From assembly GCA_038526735.1 (NCBI GenBank), contig JBCBGM010000024.1, positions 1-41,044 of the forward strand: 41,044 bases of DNA, read 5' to 3'. Positions 40,865-41,044 of the stretch are shown here, one piece after another. Under the pieces are notes generated by a model. It was not told the DNA's origin, ran no database searches, and saw only the letters and a list, made by a program, of their open reading frames with translations. Position numbers and translations under genes: made by a program. The stretch is from Rubricella sp038526735 (GTDB lineage: Bacteria; Pseudomonadota; Alphaproteobacteria; Rhodobacterales; Rhodobacteraceae). The first letter of the stretch is position 1, and each line of letters starts with the position of its first letter.

Positions 40865-41044
40865 CTAAGCCTCGATTTGCTGGATGAACTGGGTTTTTGC
40901 GTCGGTATAGGCGGCGCGGTCGTCTGCGTGCTCTTTCGCGAGGCGCTGTTTCAACGCGGCATAGGCTGCGGCGGCGTCTGCGTCGCGGCGGAGGTGGTCG
41001 CGAAATCTCAGCAGCCGGGCGGCGTGGGGCGCGTTTTCGGCGAA
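40865..41044 (-). CDS. GrpB-family (UPF0157) protein, C-terminal part
   Basis: A 59-codon open frame enters from the right edge and ends in TAG at 40865-40867. Its translation contains LRFRDHLRRDADAAAAY, then ALKQRLAKEHADDRAAYTDAK, ending FIQQIEA. This is the typical C-terminal end of GrpB/UPF0157 proteins (nucleotidyltransferase fold, poorly understood function). The start lies outside the window. It precedes def on the same strand with a 70-base gap. Confidence 0.75.
   Translation of the reverse strand, partial: FAENAPHAARLLRFRDHLRRDADAAAAYAALKQRLAKEHADDRAAYTDAKTQFIQQIEA

Noticed and set aside
1..41044. tRNA, rRNA, CRISPR array, insertion sequence, prophage or toxin-antitoxin module
   Set aside because: Read on both strands without finding cloverleaf-like sequence, regularly spaced repeats, transposase or integrase motifs. 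The only tandem repeat is the 257-base array, whose copies are adjacent with no variable spacers.

Overview
The window looks like chromosomal DNA of a marine-type alphaproteobacterium of the Rhodobacteraceae (Roseobacter group). It is GC-rich and densely packed, with many 1-8 base gene overlaps. It carries cbb3 oxidase accessory genes preceded by an FnrL-type box, a Hint-domain protein of the kind common in this family, a bifunctional RelA/SpoT protein, and a pdxJ-acpS-lepB-rnc-era-recO cluster. Family assignment comes from protein motifs and gene order; no species can be named. No tRNA, rRNA, CRISPR array, insertion sequence, phage or plasmid module was found.

Layout, left to right. (1) 1-5613: the 3' end of ccoP with a strong terminator, a small exported protein, then ccoG-ccoH-ccoI-ccoS (maturation and copper supply of cbb3 oxidase). 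A perfect FNR palindrome lies just upstream of ccoG. (2) 5614-10997: a Hint-domain protein, serS, an orphan ABC ATPase with eroded catalytic motifs, an SDR protein lacking the Tyr/Lys pair, and an FbpC-type ABC ATPase. (3) 11129-13565: tatA-tatB-tatC, coupled to a DUF815-type AAA ATPase. (4) 13572-16602, minus strand: surE-pcm-(NlpD-like lipoprotein), the arrangement known from enterobacteria. (5) 16872-21919: prfC, two tiny look-alike membrane proteins, ferredoxin-NADP reductase and an RhlE-type DEAD-box helicase.

(6) 21975-32075, minus strand: thirteen tightly packed genes, in transcription order folK, rpoZ, spoT, DUF2062, pdxJ, LysE-type, acpS, sulfotransferase, lepB, rnc, era, DUF1491, recO. 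The LysE-type and sulfotransferase genes look like later insertions, and the LysE-type protein appears to lack about 22 residues including one membrane helix. (7) 32194-34417: NYN-domain protein, ispH and a second LysE-type exporter. (8) 34432-34995: a gene-free tandem repeat of about 257 bases full of palindromes. (9) 35003-38440: DUF423-like and DUF3429 membrane proteins, a GFA domain fused to a methyltransferase, rnhA, and a divergent DHFR-like/TetR pair sharing an operator-like palindrome. (10) 38565-41044, minus strand: a GlsB-like membrane protein, fmt, a deformylase-like protein with a mutated active site, a normal deformylase, and the end of a GrpB-family gene.

Most of the window is housekeeping. 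The items most worth a second look are the degenerate deformylase beside a normal one, the GFA-methyltransferase fusion, the DHFR-like frame running on antisense into rnhA, the TetR operator, the palindrome-rich tandem repeat, the paired TGCA-N4-TGCA palindromes 42 bases apart, and the ABC ATPase that has lost several nucleotide-handling motifs. I did not see a clear multi-gene novel defence or metabolic system.
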